DNA from: Metabacillus mangrovi
GTDB taxonomy: Bacteria > Bacillota > Bacilli > Bacillales > Bacillaceae
Length of the DNA stretch: 64,000 nt
Reading direction: 5' to 3'
NCBI RefSeq assembly: GCF_009711125.1
Contig: NZ_WMIB01000003.1
Span: forward strand, 1-64,000
Within the stretch, counting starts at the first letter, position 1. Each line of letters starts with the position of its first letter. Below are positions 46,308 to 54,968 of this stretch, one piece after another. Below the pieces are notes generated by a model, which was given only the letters and a program-made list of their open reading frames with translations, did not search any database and was not told where the DNA came from. Position numbers and translations under genes: made by a program.

Positions 46308-47609
46308 TTAATTCTTCATTGCTTTTACGCGTTTTTCCCCCTCCTTCAGTCCTTCTTCAGGTGTCTGGCTGCCCATGATGATAAGATCAATCTGTGCTTT
46401 TAGTGCGGAAGAGTAATCAGGATAATGGATGGGCACCGGGAACATAATGGTGTTTTCTAAATTTTCGTTAGCCAGTGTGTAAACTTCCTTATCCCGGCCT
46501 TCCAGGGATTGAGCAGCCTGTTCTGCTGCTTCTATATTGGCTGCATTATCAAAATTGGAAACTGCCCAGTGCATCTGAGCTTCCTTGCCTGTCAGGTATT
46601 TTATGAACTCCATGGCTTCCTTCGGATGGGAGGAGCCTTTTGGAACTTCCGCTACGAATCCTCCGCCTTCACTGTAATGGGGAGAATCGGCTGTTTTTGC
46701 TGGAATCGGTGCTGCGCCGATTTCCATGTCTCCGCCGTAGTCGCGGATCTGGGTATAGAAGGTGGCCACATCCGCCCACATCGCTACCTTACCTGATATA
46801 AAAGGATTGGTGGATTCGCTGCCGAACTCAGCTTTCAAGGCTTGAACATTTTCCCGGCCGAGCCGTTCCTGCCAGCTCAAAATCCATTCCATTGTTTTTA
46901 CTTTTTCAGGAGTGTGAATGGTGACATTCCCGTCTTCCTGGAAATATCCCTTTCCATCATCTCCAAAAGCCATCCAGCTTGCTTCGCCCATGCTTCCCCA
47001 GAGCGGATAAAAGCCAACCTGCTTATAGGATTTGCCTTCTTTGATGTCCAGTTTTTTTGAGTACTCTTCAAGTTCCTCCCACGTTTGAGGAGGTCTTTCC
47101 GGATTGAGACCCGCTTCCCTGAATGCTTTTTTATTGTAGAAAAGGAGTCTCGTATCTGTGTTGAATGGGACAGCATATGGTTTTCCATCGTATTGGACTG
47201 TGTCCCAGAGGTGAGGGTAGAACTGGTCTTTAAAATGGGTGTCTATGTATTGGGTTAAGTCTGTGGCCTGCTGCTGTTTGGCGCGGTGAGCAACACTGTT
47301 AATGTCATTGATGACTACATCTGCGGGGTTTCCTGCTGCAATGGAAGCGAGATTTTTAGTCCAGATATCGCCGAAGGGGAGAAAAGTATGTTTGACAACA
47401 ATCCGGTCCTGGGAACTGTTAAAATCCTTTATGATTTTCTCAATCACTGGTCTGCGGGTTTCAGATCCCCAAAAGGTCCAGAAATCCACGATGACTTTTC
47501 CATCTTTTGTTGTATTTCCCGAAGCTTCCTGACCGGAAGAGGAGCATGCACTGAGAGAAGAGACAGCCAGCATCAAGATGATCAGTTTAATCAGGACGTG
47601 CTTTTTCAT
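46308..47609 (-). CDS. Sugar ABC transporter substrate-binding lipoprotein
   Basis: Family 1 solute-binding protein of 433 residues. The N-terminal lipoprotein signal ends in the lipobox LSAC, so it is anchored outside the membrane. Body motifs: VIVDFWTFWGSETRRPVIEK, FLPFGDIWTKNLASIAAG and VPKGSSHPKEAMEFIKYLTG. Start after AAAAGGAGAT. First gene of the operon; a good cre site lies 27 bases upstream, so glucose repression is likely. The sugar cannot be told from sequence. Confidence 0.9.
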   Translation of the reverse strand: MKKHVLIKLIILMLAVSSLSACSSSGQEASGNTTKDGKVIVDFWTFWGSETRRPVIEKIIKDFNSSQDRIVVKHTFLPFGDIWTKNLASIAAGNPADVVINDINSVAHRAKQQQATDLTQYIDTHFKDQFYPHLWDTVQYDGKPYAVPFNTDTRLLFYNKKAFREAGLNPERPPQTWEELEEYSKKLDIKEGKSYKQVGFYPLWGSMGEASWMAFGDDGKGYFQEDGNVTIHTPEKVKTMEWILSWQERLGRENVQALKAEFGSESTNPFISGKVAMWADVATFYTQIRDYGGDMEIGAAPIPAKTADSPHYSEGGGFVAEVPKGSSHPKEAMEFIKYLTGKEAQMHWAVSNFDNAANIEAAEQAAQSLEGRDKEVYTLANENLENTIMFPVPIHYPDYSSALKAQIDLIIMGSQTPEEGLKEGEKRVKAMKN

Positions 47610-47635
47610 TTTTTATCTCCTTTTGAAGTAAATTA

Positions 47636-47651
47636 ATGGAACCGTTCTCAT
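47636..47651 (-). promoter_or_regulatory. cre site of the sugar ABC operon
   Basis: ATGAGAACGGTTCCAT on the minus strand matches WTGNAANCGNWNNCWW at 15 of 16 positions. It lies between the promoter and the start codon, a roadblock position for CcpA. Confidence 0.55.
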
Positions 47652-47726
47652 TTACCCCGTTTTTTGTAAGGTAAACCAATTTTCTTCCCGGGTGATGAAC
47701 CGTCTTGCAGCTCATCATCTCCTTTA

Positions 47727-47756
47727 ATCATATAGAACAAATGTTCCTGTTTTCAA
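47727..47756 (-). promoter_or_regulatory. Promoter of the sugar ABC operon with palindrome
   Basis: Minus strand TTGAAA (47756-47751), 18-base spacer, TATGAT (47732-47727). The spacer contains the near-palindrome GAACAttTGTTC (47746-47735) and upstream lies GGTAAA...TTTACC (47759-47779): possible operators for an unidentified regulator. Confidence 0.45.
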
Positions 47757-47810
47757 TAGGTAAAGCGAATCATTTTACCATTCGGAGGAAGCGGGGGTCT
47801 TCTTTCCCCC

Positions 47811-47841
47811 AAAAAAAACGGCCGGCATTGTGTATGCCGGC
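47811..47841 (-). terminator. Terminator of nadK
   Basis: Minus strand GCCGGCATA, loop, TATGCCGGC-type perfect hairpin (47841-47821) followed by CG and eight T. Confidence 0.88.
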
Positions 47842-47851
47842 AGTCCCTGTC

Positions 47852-48652
47852 CTATAAAAAGCTCCTTTTAACCTTCTCCCAGAAGGAATTGTCTTTTAAT
47901 TTAACCGTTTTAATTATGGAGGAGCTGAGCGTGATGCTGATCTCGTTCACACTTCGGATGCTCAAAGCCTCATTGTCCATGCCGATAACCGGATAATCAT
48001 TTCCATCCCCTGACACTTCCAGCCTCAGCCTGCGGTTTCCGCTTAATACGAAGGATGAACCGAGAGTACGGTAGCGATTGTTATTAAGGGAAGCGAGCTC
48101 GCTTACTTGAAAGCAGGGAAGGAGAGGATCGATAACAGCTCCGTTCACCGATTTGCTGTATGCTGTGCTTCCAGTCGGAGTTGAGACAATCATGCCGTCT
48201 CCCCGGAAGGTTTCAAAATGAATATCATCAATATGAACATCAATGACAAACGTTTTTATGATGCCGGAGCGGATTGTACACTCATTCAGGCATTTAAAAG
48301 AGGAGACCCCATCCACATTCACATCGATAACCGGATATTTTCTGACTTCTATTTGCTCCATTGTAATGGCTTCAATGATTTTTTCGGTATCATCCAGGAC
48401 GAAATCACAGTAAACGCTCGGAGATCCTTTTGTACTGATCCCTACATACAAACAATCGTCTCTGAATTTAGTCTTGCGGACTGCCTGAAGAAACGTCCCA
48501 TCACCGCCGATGCTGACAATGATGTTCGCATCCTCTGCATGATTAACGGTGGTGAACCCGTAGTTTTCGGCAAGAGATGTTAAAGATTCAACTTTAGCAT
48601 TTAGTTCAGCAGAGCTTCGATAGTAGAAAAAGACATTGCGGCGGTTATCCAT
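47852..48652 (-). CDS. nadK2: NAD kinase (second Bacillus paralog)
   Basis: Phosphorylates NAD to NADP. Motifs GGDGTFLQAV near residue 50, the NE loop LNECTIRSG and GDGMIVSTPTGSTAYSKSVNG. 266 residues, matching B. subtilis YtdI (PpnKB/NadK2). Start after AAAGGGAGGAT. Divergent from sppA, as in B. subtilis. Monocistronic with a strong terminator. Confidence 0.93.
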   Translation of the reverse strand: MDNRRNVFFYYRSSAELNAKVESLTSLAENYGFTTVNHAEDANIIVSIGGDGTFLQAVRKTKFRDDCLYVGISTKGSPSVYCDFVLDDTEKIIEAITMEQIEVRKYPVIDVNVDGVSSFKCLNECTIRSGIIKTFVIDVHIDDIHFETFRGDGMIVSTPTGSTAYSKSVNGAVIDPLLPCFQVSELASLNNNRYRTLGSSFVLSGNRRLRLEVSGDGNDYPVIGMDNEALSIRSVNEISITLSSSIIKTVKLKDNSFWEKVKRSFL

Positions 48653-48877
48653 GATACATCCTCCCTTTGATTTGGAAATGTTATCCTTGTAGAGCGAAAT
48701 TATGATACAATGTGTTATGTTGTTTATTTTAGCATTGATTCCATTTTGTGAAAACGCTGCATAATGAACTCCTGATTCCGAACCGCTGCGGCGGAGGATT
48801 TCAGTGTAAGGAAAATCAGCGGCTGACTGCCGGAAACGGCAGAACGTAAATTGTAAATAAGCTAAGGAGGATTCGGC

Positions 48878-49873
48878 ATGAATGGAAAAAGATGGGCAGC
48901 ACTCGGGATCGCGGTTGTTTTAATCGTAGTTTCTGCTATTTTCAGCACAGTTACTGCCTTCCAAAGCGCTGCAAATGAAATGTTTGCCATGACACAGCAG
49001 GAGTTCGAGGAAGAAGTAATAAAAGAAGGATCGGAAAACCGGAAAATCGCCGTTTTAGAAGTAAATGGCGTCATACAGGATACCGGGGATTCTTCCTCTT
49101 TTCTGCCAAGTGAAGGATACAATCACCAGGAGTTTCTGAAGCAAATTGAAGCTGCTCAAGAAGATGAAACAGTAAAAGGGATCATCCTCAATGTGAATTC
49201 TCCAGGTGGCGGAGTAGTCGAAAGTGCGGAAATACATAAGCATTTAAAGACATATAAACAGAAGACAAAAAAACCGCTGTATATTTCAATGGGTACGACA
49301 GCAGCTTCAGGAGGATATTACATCTCGACTGCAGGGGATAAAATCTTTGCAGCTCCGGACACACTGACCGGTTCTTTGGGCGTAATCATGGAAGGGGTAA
49401 ACTATGGCGACCTGGCCAAGCAGCTCGGGATTAAATTTGAAACGATCAAGAGCGGCGAGTACAAGGATATTATGTCTCCTTCCAGAGATATGACAAAAGA
49501 AGAGCGGGACATTCTACAGGGTATGGTCAATAATGCATACGAAGGTTTTGTAGATGTCATTGCCGAAGGCCGTAAAATGAGCCGTGAGGACGTTAAAAAA
49601 ATCGCGGACGGAAGAATTTATGACGGACGGCAGGCAAAGGAAAACAAGCTTGTTGATGAACTCGGCTATATCGACGACGTCATCGCAGCCATGGAAAAGG
49701 ATAATAAGCTTGGCAATGCCCAGGTTGTTGAATATAAACAAAGTACAGGCTTCGATTCTCTTCTTTCGATGGGAGCAAAAAAGGTCTTCAGCGACGAATA
49801 TCAGATGCTGGGCCTTTACGAGCTGCTTTCGAAACCGGCAAACAGCAGATTAATGTATATGTATAACCGCTAA
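48878..49873 (+). CDS. sppA: Signal peptide peptidase SppA
   Basis: Membrane-bound serine peptidase of 331 residues that clears cleaved signal peptides. One N-terminal span (about 5-25), then a ClpP-like fold with the Ser nucleophile in [13 protein letters not shown] and the Lys base in [15 protein letters not shown], the Ser/Lys dyad of SppA. Start after AAGGAGGATTC. An extended -10 (TGATACAAT, about 48699-48707) lies upstream. Forms an operon with yteJ, whose product inhibits SppA in B. subtilis. Confidence 0.94.
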   Translation: MNGKRWAALGIAVVLIVVSAIFSTVTAFQSAANEMFAMTQQEFEEEVIKEGSENRKIAVLEVNGVIQDTGDSSSFLPSEGYNHQEFLKQIEAAQEDETVKGIILNVNSPGGGVVESAEIHKHLKTYKQKTKKPLYISMGTTAASGGYYISTAGDKIFAAPDTLTGSLGVIMEGVNYGDLAKQLGIKFETIKSGEYKDIMSPSRDMTKEERDILQGMVNNAYEGFVDVIAEGRKMSREDVKKIADGRIYDGRQAKENKLVDELGYIDDVIAAMEKDNKLGNAQVVEYKQSTGFDSLLSMGAKKVFSDEYQMLGLYELLSKPANSRLMYMYNR

Positions 49874-49886
49874 GGAGGGCGCGTGA

Positions 49887-50396
49887 ATGGATACAACCTA
49901 TAATGACCAGACAGGCCAGCCCTCCATTCAAATGCCGGAGGCTGTGAGAAGCGAGCCGGCGTACGGGGGATTCTGGATCCGTTTTTGGGCCTACTTGGCA
50001 GATTTGGCGGTCATCGCCGGAATCAATGCCATCCTAATCAATCCGATCTTTATCTTTTCAGGCACAGACGGAGGAACATCCATGTTCTCACCGAAACCGC
50101 TGCTTGAACTGCTTATCTTTTTCCTCTATTTCGTACTTATGACGAGATTTTTCAGCCAGACCCTTGGAAAAATGATTTTCGGCATACGGGTCGTTTCGAT
50201 TAATGAAGAAACACCTCTGACATGGGGAACCATTCTTTTCCGGGAACTCGTAGGCAGATTCATCAGCAAAACCATCTGGCTTGGCTACGTGGCAGCCGGT
50301 TTTACCCCTAAAAAACAGGCGCTGCATGATCTGTTTGCAGATACCGCTGTCATTCACGAAAACATGTACAGAAAAAGGAAAACGAGCGAAAGATAA
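49887..50396 (+). CDS. yteJ: RDD-domain membrane protein, SppA inhibitor
   Basis: Integral membrane protein of 169 residues with an RDD domain (GGFWIRFWAYLADLAVI, QTLGKMIFGIRVV) and three spans. B. subtilis YteJ (SppI) binds and inhibits SppA; the gene follows sppA by 13 bases, with its own ribosome site AAGGAGGG, so they are co-transcribed. A terminator follows. Confidence 0.9.
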   Translation: MDTTYNDQTGQPSIQMPEAVRSEPAYGGFWIRFWAYLADLAVIAGINAILINPIFIFSGTDGGTSMFSPKPLLELLIFFLYFVLMTRFFSQTLGKMIFGIRVVSINEETPLTWGTILFRELVGRFISKTIWLGYVAAGFTPKKQALHDLFADTAVIHENMYRKRKTSER

Positions 50397-50404
50397 GCAG
50401 CAGC

Positions 50405-50435
50405 AAAACCCGGGACAGAGATTCCCGGGTTTTTT
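50405..50435 (+). terminator. Terminator of sppA-yteJ
   Basis: AAAACCCGGG, loop ACAGAGATT, CCCGGGTTTTTT. Confidence 0.9.
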
Positions 50436-50581
50436 GTGTTCAGGCAGCAGAAAAGTGCCGTTCAGCTGCGGTGTTTAGTGAAAATGCTGACCTCGAGTGC
50501 GGATCCGTACCCTTTTCAGTCCCGGTCTGTTTAGGACCTCTTGAATAGGGCAACAATGGGTTGCTGAAAGGAGAGGTGCAC

Positions 50582-51277
50582 GTGTTCTGGGCAATTGGTA
50601 TACCTGCTATTTTACTTTTTCTCATCGTCCTCATCGTTCTCACAAAATTAACGGTGACTGTAGAGTACCGGAAAGCCGGTAAAAATGATGATTTAAGAAT
50701 TAAATTCCGGGCATGGTTCGGGATGATTCGCTATACCTATCAGATCCCTGTAATCAAAGCGAACGAAAAGGATTTGACAGTGGATGTAAAAAAAGAAAGC
50801 AAGGCAGGCAAAGCGGACAGTGAAGGCAAAAGCCGTTCAGATAAAATTTCAAAAAATGATATTGCCGCAAGCCTGAAGGATTTTAAAGAACTTGCTTCCC
50901 ATATCTCAGGTCTACACTCCATTGTCAGGAAGTTTCTTAAAGGAATAGAGATCACTGAGCTGGAATGGCATACGCGGTTTGGACTTGGTGACGCTGCTTC
51001 AACCGGGAGTGCTGCAGGAATACTGTGGGGGATAAAAGGCATTTTCTGCGGTGCAGCAAGTGGCTTGATGAAGCTTAAAACAGAGCCTGTCATCGCGGTC
51101 GTTCCGGTTTTTCAAGGTCTATGCCTTGATGTGGTTCTGACAGGTATGTTCCGTTTCCGTTTAGGACATGCTATTATCGGCGGATTACGTTTCGTTAAAT
51201 TCTGGAAAGGCGGGAAGCCGTCTTTTACCAGTAAACGCTTATCCAAACATTTTGGAGAACATAACAATTCGGCATAG
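50582..51277 (+). CDS. ytfI: DUF2953 membrane-anchored protein
   Basis: A 231-residue protein with one N-terminal span (FWAIGIPAILLFLIVLIVLT), a lysine/serine-rich linker around 60-100 and a DUF2953 C-terminal region (TRFGLGDAASTGSAAGILWG). GTG 50582 is chosen because AAAGGAGAGG lies 5 bases before. Precedes ytfJ by 11 bases as in B. subtilis, where the pair is linked to the spore; function unknown. Confidence 0.88.
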   Translation: MFWAIGIPAILLFLIVLIVLTKLTVTVEYRKAGKNDDLRIKFRAWFGMIRYTYQIPVIKANEKDLTVDVKKESKAGKADSEGKSRSDKISKNDIAASLKDFKELASHISGLHSIVRKFLKGIEITELEWHTRFGLGDAASTGSAAGILWGIKGIFCGAASGLMKLKTEPVIAVVPVFQGLCLDVVLTGMFRFRLGHAIIGGLRFVKFWKGGKPSFTSKRLSKHFGEHNNSA

Positions 51278-51288
51278 GGGGCCAGATG

Positions 51289-51765
51289 ATGAGTGACCAT
51301 CCAATTCAAGGTCTTATGAAAACAGCAATGGAAAACCTGAAGCAAATGGTAGATGTAAATACAATTATAGGCGATCCGGTAGAAACACCTGATGGAAGTG
51401 TGATACTGACGGTATCTAAAGTCGGATTCGGTTTTGCGGCAGGCGGAAGCGAATTCGGGCAAAATCCCGGTGAAGACCAATCCTTTTCACAGCCGCAGGC
51501 TGGGCATGTTTCAGGGGGCAGCAGTGCGCGCAGCAGGATGCCATTTGGCGGAGGAAGCGGAGGAGGAGTCTCCATTACACCGATCGCTTTCTTGATCGTT
51601 GGGCATAATGGAGTGAAAATGCTTCATCTTGATGAAAGCACCCACCTTTATGAAAGAATCCTCGATTCAGCACCGCAGACGGTTGAAAAAATTCAGAAGA
51701 TGTTTAAGAAGAATGATCAGCATCAAAATAACCAGAGCTCAATGAGAGACGATATTGATTTTTAA
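51289..51765 (+). CDS. ytfJ: GerW-family sporulation protein YtfJ
   Basis: A 158-residue protein of the GerW/YtfJ family, needed in Bacillus for full germinant response. Family core: [38 protein letters not shown], and a glycine-rich [22 protein letters not shown] 51289 is 7 bases from AGGGGG; ATG 51286 is possible. Expressed in the forespore in B. subtilis. Confidence 0.92.
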   Translation: MSDHPIQGLMKTAMENLKQMVDVNTIIGDPVETPDGSVILTVSKVGFGFAAGGSEFGQNPGEDQSFSQPQAGHVSGGSSARSRMPFGGGSGGGVSITPIAFLIVGHNGVKMLHLDESTHLYERILDSAPQTVEKIQKMFKKNDQHQNNQSSMRDDIDF

Positions 51766-51790
51766 CCCGCTACCTTTAAGCGGGTTTTTT
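51764..51790 (+). terminator. Terminator of ytfIJ
   Basis: AACCCGCT, loop ACCTTTA, AGCGGGTT, then a T run. Confidence 0.88.
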
Positions 51791-51813
51791 TTGTCCCGCT
51801 GCTTGGCTAATAT

Positions 51814-51843
51814 TTGCAAATCCTCAACCGTACAAGCTATCAT
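51814..51843 (+). promoter_or_regulatory. Promoter of tpx
   Basis: TTGCAA (51814-51819), 18-base spacer, TATCAT (51838-51843), 35 bases before the start. Confidence 0.5.
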
Positions 51844-51877
51844 AAAAGCGTACATAAAAAAAAGGAGGAGGATTACT

Positions 51878-52378
51878 ATGGCGAATGTAACGTTTAAAGG
51901 AAATCCGATGACCCTGCCTGGCAATGAAGTGAAAAAAGGGGACAAGGCACCCGATTTTAAAGTGCTTGCGAACGATTTGTCCGAAGTAACGTTAGCGGAT
52001 TCCAAAGGCTCCGTGCGGATCATTTCAGTCGTTCCTTCCATCGATACCGGTGTTTGTGATCAGCAGACAAGAAAGTTTAATGAAGAAGCGGGTGAGATTG
52101 ATAACGTCAAAGTATTGACGGTCAGCTGCGATCTTCCATTCGCTCAGAAGCGCTGGTGTGCTGCCAACGGCCTTGAAAATGTTGCAACCCTTTCCGACCA
52201 CCGTGATCTTTCCTTTGGAGAAGCTTACGGAGTAACGATGAAAGAATTGCGTCTTCTTGCCCGGTCTGTTTTTGTCATCAACAGCCAGGATGAAGTAGTG
52301 TATGCAGAATATGTAAGTGAAGGCACAGACCATCCAGACTACACTGCGGCGATTGAAGCGGCCAAAACTGCAAATTAA
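51878..52378 (+). CDS. tpx: Thiol peroxidase
   Basis: Atypical 2-Cys peroxiredoxin of 166 residues. Peroxidatic Cys in [14 protein letters not shown]; resolving Cys in [12 protein letters not shown]. Start after AAAGGAGGAGG; longer frame reads through the upstream terminator and is not used. Detoxifies H2O2 and organic peroxides with thioredoxin. Monocistronic. Confidence 0.96.
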   Translation: MANVTFKGNPMTLPGNEVKKGDKAPDFKVLANDLSEVTLADSKGSVRIISVVPSIDTGVCDQQTRKFNEEAGEIDNVKVLTVSCDLPFAQKRWCAANGLENVATLSDHRDLSFGEAYGVTMKELRLLARSVFVINSQDEVVYAEYVSEGTDHPDYTAAIEAAKTAN

Positions 52379-52382
52379 GACC

Positions 52383-52416
52383 AAAAGGACCACGGGTAAA
52401 TACCCGGGTCCTTTTT
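52383..52416 (+). terminator. Terminator of tpx
   Basis: AAAGGACCACGGGT and ACCCGGGTCCTTTTT form a stem with one bulge around AAAT; T run to 52415. A repeat fragment starts nine bases later. Confidence 0.85.
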
Positions 52417-52424
52417 AATAGGAA

Positions 52425-52506
52425 GGCTGTGTGAAAGCATATTGCTGATTTATCACCACTTGGAGCGGAAGGCGTGAGACTTCTGCAGGAACTGCGGGAC
52501 AGGTAA
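52425..52506. repeat. Truncated copy of the MITE-like repeat
   Basis: GGCTGTGTGAAAGCATATTG and what follows match the end of the element at 36096 (27 of the first 32 bases) and continue into the core (GGAGCGGAAGG, CTGCGGGACAGGT); the second half is missing. Confidence 0.7.
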
Positions 52507-52528
52507 AACACAGCTATTTTTTTCCTTT

Positions 52529-52552
52529 TAGTGAAATATAATATATTCACTA
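52529..52552 (+). promoter_or_regulatory. Inverted repeat over a -10 element
   Basis: TAGTGAA (52529-52535) and TTCACTA (52546-52552) flank ATATAATATA, with a TATAAT at 52537-52542. This resembles a GntR/MarR-type operator over the promoter of the broken gene that follows. Confidence 0.45.
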
Positions 52553-52566
52553 TAGGGGAGGATATT

Positions 52567-52869
52567 TTGCTGAAAACTAAATTATTGATCTGCAGTTTTA
52601 TGGTATCCTTACTTTCCATATTCTTAGGTCCAGCCTTCAAAGTTGATAATCAGACGTATACTCTTGGTTTTCCTCTAAAATTTATCTAGTATCGGAATGT
52701 TGAGGGGATGCCGGAGAACCGATTCCAGCTTCTGAGTCCGAACCACTTTATTAAAACAGAAATCAATGTCTTACATTATCTACTGTGTGTCCTGATTATC
52801 TATTTTTTCCTTTTGGTGACTTTAAAAATCATTAAGAGAAAGAAAGACAACAAAAAAGGTGTTTTTTAA
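52567..52869 (+). pseudogene. Small membrane protein gene interrupted by one stop codon
   Basis: TTG start after GGGGAGG. The frame reads LLICSFMVSLLSIFLGPAF and KVDNQTYTLGFPLKFI, then TAG at 52687-52689, and continues in the same frame with YRNVEGMPENRFQ, a second membrane span (LHYLLCVLIIYFFLLVTL) and a basic tail KIIKRKKDNKK to TAA at 52869. Without the TAG it would be a 100-residue two-span membrane protein. Read as a recent nonsense mutation; the family is unrecognised. Confidence 0.6.
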
Positions 52870-53051
52870 TTTGAACTCAGTCAGCCATCAACGCTGCCGC
52901 ATCATCATCGCCCTGACTCCCCTATGATCCGCCCTATGCAGCAGCGGCCAGCTATAAGCGCGTCTGTTCTCAAGGCCTGAATTGCATTCCCCTTGTCTTT
53001 CCCGCCGCTGTTCACTAAAATAAGAGGAAGTATGCTCTAGGAGGAGAAAGA

Positions 53052-54041
53052 ATGGAAACCGTTTCAAAAATGGAGAAGCTTTTTGCTTCGCTGAATGAGT
53101 CGGCAGAGCTGCTTGCTGAGGAATTGAATATTCCTTATGTGGAGGCAGCAGCTGAGACAGGAGAGAACCTGTTTCAAGGAGAAGTTCTGCAGGATGAGTT
53201 AAGCGAACTGACAATAAAAAAATTAAAGAAAGTTTATAGTGCGGTGGAGCTGGATACATATGACCGGGAGGAAATACGCAAGGCGTTTCAGCTATGTATT
53301 TTAAAGGGGCTGAAGGAAGGGGCCCATCCGAACCATCAGATGACTCCTGATTCGGTTGGCATGTTTATCGGCTACCTTGTGCAGCGGTTTATGGAAGGAA
53401 GGCAGTCTTTTTCCCTGCTTGACCCGGCTGCAGGAACCGGAAATCTGCTGACGGCTGTATTGAATCAGCTGAAGGATCATTCTGTGGAAAGCACAGGGGT
53501 GGATGTGGATGATTTGCTCATTCATTTGTCTTACGTCAACGCGAATCTTCAGAAACATCCCGTCCAGTTCTATAATCAGGACAGCCTGCAAAATTTATTT
53601 GCAGATCCCGTTGACGCGGTGATTTGTGATCTGCCTGTCGGGTTTTACCCGAATGATGAAGGAGCCTCCTCTTATCAGCTGAAAGCAGATGAAGGGCATT
53701 CCTATGCACATCACTTGTTCATTGAGCAGAGTCTCCGCCATACAAAGCCAGGCGGCTATTTGTTTTTTATCATTCCGAACATGCTGTTTTCTTCAAAAGA
53801 AGCTCCAAAACTCAACGCTTTCATTAAGGAGGAGGCGTATATTCAAGCTCTTCTGCAGCTTCCGCTTTCTATGTTTCAGGGAGAGCAGCATGCCAAAAGC
53901 ATTTTTATCCTCCAGAAAAAAGGGGAAGGAGCTGAGGCTCCTAAACAGGCCATGCTGGCTGATCTTCCGAAGTTTTCAAATTTTGAGGGAATGCAGTCCA
54001 TGATGAAGCAAATTAATCAATGGTTTGAACAAAACCGGTAA
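53052..54041 (+). CDS. ytxK: Class I SAM-dependent methyltransferase YtxK
   Basis: A 329-residue N6-adenine-methylase-like protein. SAM motif I in LLDPAAGTGNLLTAVL, and motif IV as ICDLPVGFYP where true adenine methylases have NPPF/Y, so catalysis on DNA is doubtful. Start after AGGAGGAG. Sits before ackA in B. subtilis; here the pxp operon has come in between. Function unknown. Confidence 0.9.
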   Translation: METVSKMEKLFASLNESAELLAEELNIPYVEAAAETGENLFQGEVLQDELSELTIKKLKKVYSAVELDTYDREEIRKAFQLCILKGLKEGAHPNHQMTPDSVGMFIGYLVQRFMEGRQSFSLLDPAAGTGNLLTAVLNQLKDHSVESTGVDVDDLLIHLSYVNANLQKHPVQFYNQDSLQNLFADPVDAVICDLPVGFYPNDEGASSYQLKADEGHSYAHHLFIEQSLRHTKPGGYLFFIIPNMLFSSKEAPKLNAFIKEEAYIQALLQLPLSMFQGEQHAKSIFILQKKGEGAEAPKQAMLADLPKFSNFEGMQSMMKQINQWFEQNR

Positions 54042-54062
54042 ATAGGGGATCAAACCGGTTTT
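54032..54062 (+). terminator. Hairpin at the end of ytxK
   Basis: AAACCGGT (overlapping the stop codon) and ACCGGTTT with a short T run; weak. A stronger one follows at 54095. Confidence 0.5.
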
Positions 54063-54094
54063 GCTCCTTCTTCAAAATAGAATGAAATAAGCAA

Positions 54095-54129
54095 AACAGG
54101 GGAAGAACGTTTGCATTCCCCTGTTTTTT
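54095..54129 (+). terminator. Terminator downstream of ytxK
   Basis: AACAGGGGAA, loop GAACGTTTGCA, TTCCCCTGTT, then a T run. Confidence 0.88.
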
Positions 54130-54213
54130 ACCATTTACTTTTAAGAAAAAATAGTTGAAGCTGTTTTTGTGCATAATTGAGGGGAGTGTCCTGTTTTTTT
54201 GCCAAAAATTGAT

Positions 54214-54242
54214 TTGTGCAAAAAAAATCGGTTATGTACAAT
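54214..54242 (+). promoter_or_regulatory. Promoter of the pxp operon
   Basis: TTGTGC (54214-54219), 17-base spacer including an A8 tract, TACAAT (54237-54242), 24 bases before the pxpB start. Confidence 0.5.
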
Positions 54243-54265
54243 GTAAGCCAGAAGGGGGGAACCAC

Positions 54266-54967
54266 ATGACCACTGAACGTTTTTATCCAGTAAGCGAACA
54301 AGCCCTGCTCATCGAATTTGGACAGGCACCATCCGAAGAGATCCGGCTGGCCATCCGGCAGTTTACTGAAGAGCTGGATCAGCACCGCTTTCCCTGGCTT
54401 GTTGAATACATACCTGCATTTACGAATGTTACACTTCTTTTCGATCTCCAATATTTCCGCGATGAGCGGGATCCGCATGCAGTCATTGAAGAAGAAGTCA
54501 GCCTGATTCTTTCAGCAAAGCAGTCCGATACCCATTCTAAGGCTATACATACTGTAAAGATTCCCGTCTGCTACGATGAGGAGTTTGGGATGGACCTCGA
54601 TGAAGTGGCTGCTCACAATGGAATCAGCAAAGAAGAAGTGATCGAAATTCATACATCAGGGCATTACCCCGTGTATATGATCGGATTCTCTCCGGGATTC
54701 CCATATTTAGGTGGAATGAGCGAAAAGATAGCAGCTCCCAGAAAAGAGAAGCCAAGGCCGAAAATTCCTGCAGGATCTGTCGGGATAGCAGGAACCCAGA
54801 CTGGCGTGTACCCGATGGAGACACCCGGAGGCTGGCAGATCATCGGCAGAACACCGCTCCGGCTGTTTGATGCGGAGCAAAACCCGCCCGCCCTCCTGAA
54901 GGCCGGCGACTCTGTAGAATTTTACGCAATCAGCAAAGAAGAATATGATCGGCTAAAGGAGTCCTAG
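54266..54967 (+). CDS. pxpB: 5-oxoprolinase subunit PxpB (KipI)
   Basis: A 233-residue subunit of the ATP-dependent 5-oxoprolinase PxpABC, which opens pyroglutamate to glutamate; in B. subtilis the same protein (KipI) inhibits the sporulation kinase KinA. Conserved VYMIGFSPGFPYLGGM and GSVGIAGTQTGVYPMETPGGWQIIGRTP. Start after AAGGGGGGAACC; 1 base before pxpC. Operon order pxpB-pxpC-pxpA-ycsG; no kipR regulator gene is seen. Confidence 0.94.
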   Translation: MTTERFYPVSEQALLIEFGQAPSEEIRLAIRQFTEELDQHRFPWLVEYIPAFTNVTLLFDLQYFRDERDPHAVIEEEVSLILSAKQSDTHSKAIHTVKIPVCYDEEFGMDLDEVAAHNGISKEEVIEIHTSGHYPVYMIGFSPGFPYLGGMSEKIAAPRKEKPRPKIPAGSVGIAGTQTGVYPMETPGGWQIIGRTPLRLFDAEQNPPALLKAGDSVEFYAISKEEYDRLKES

Positions 54968-54968
54968 C

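Noticed and set aside
53052-54041. Restriction-modification methylase
   Set aside because: N6-methylase fold, but motif IV is DLPV rather than NPPY, no restriction or specificity gene nearby, and the position is that of core gene ytxK.
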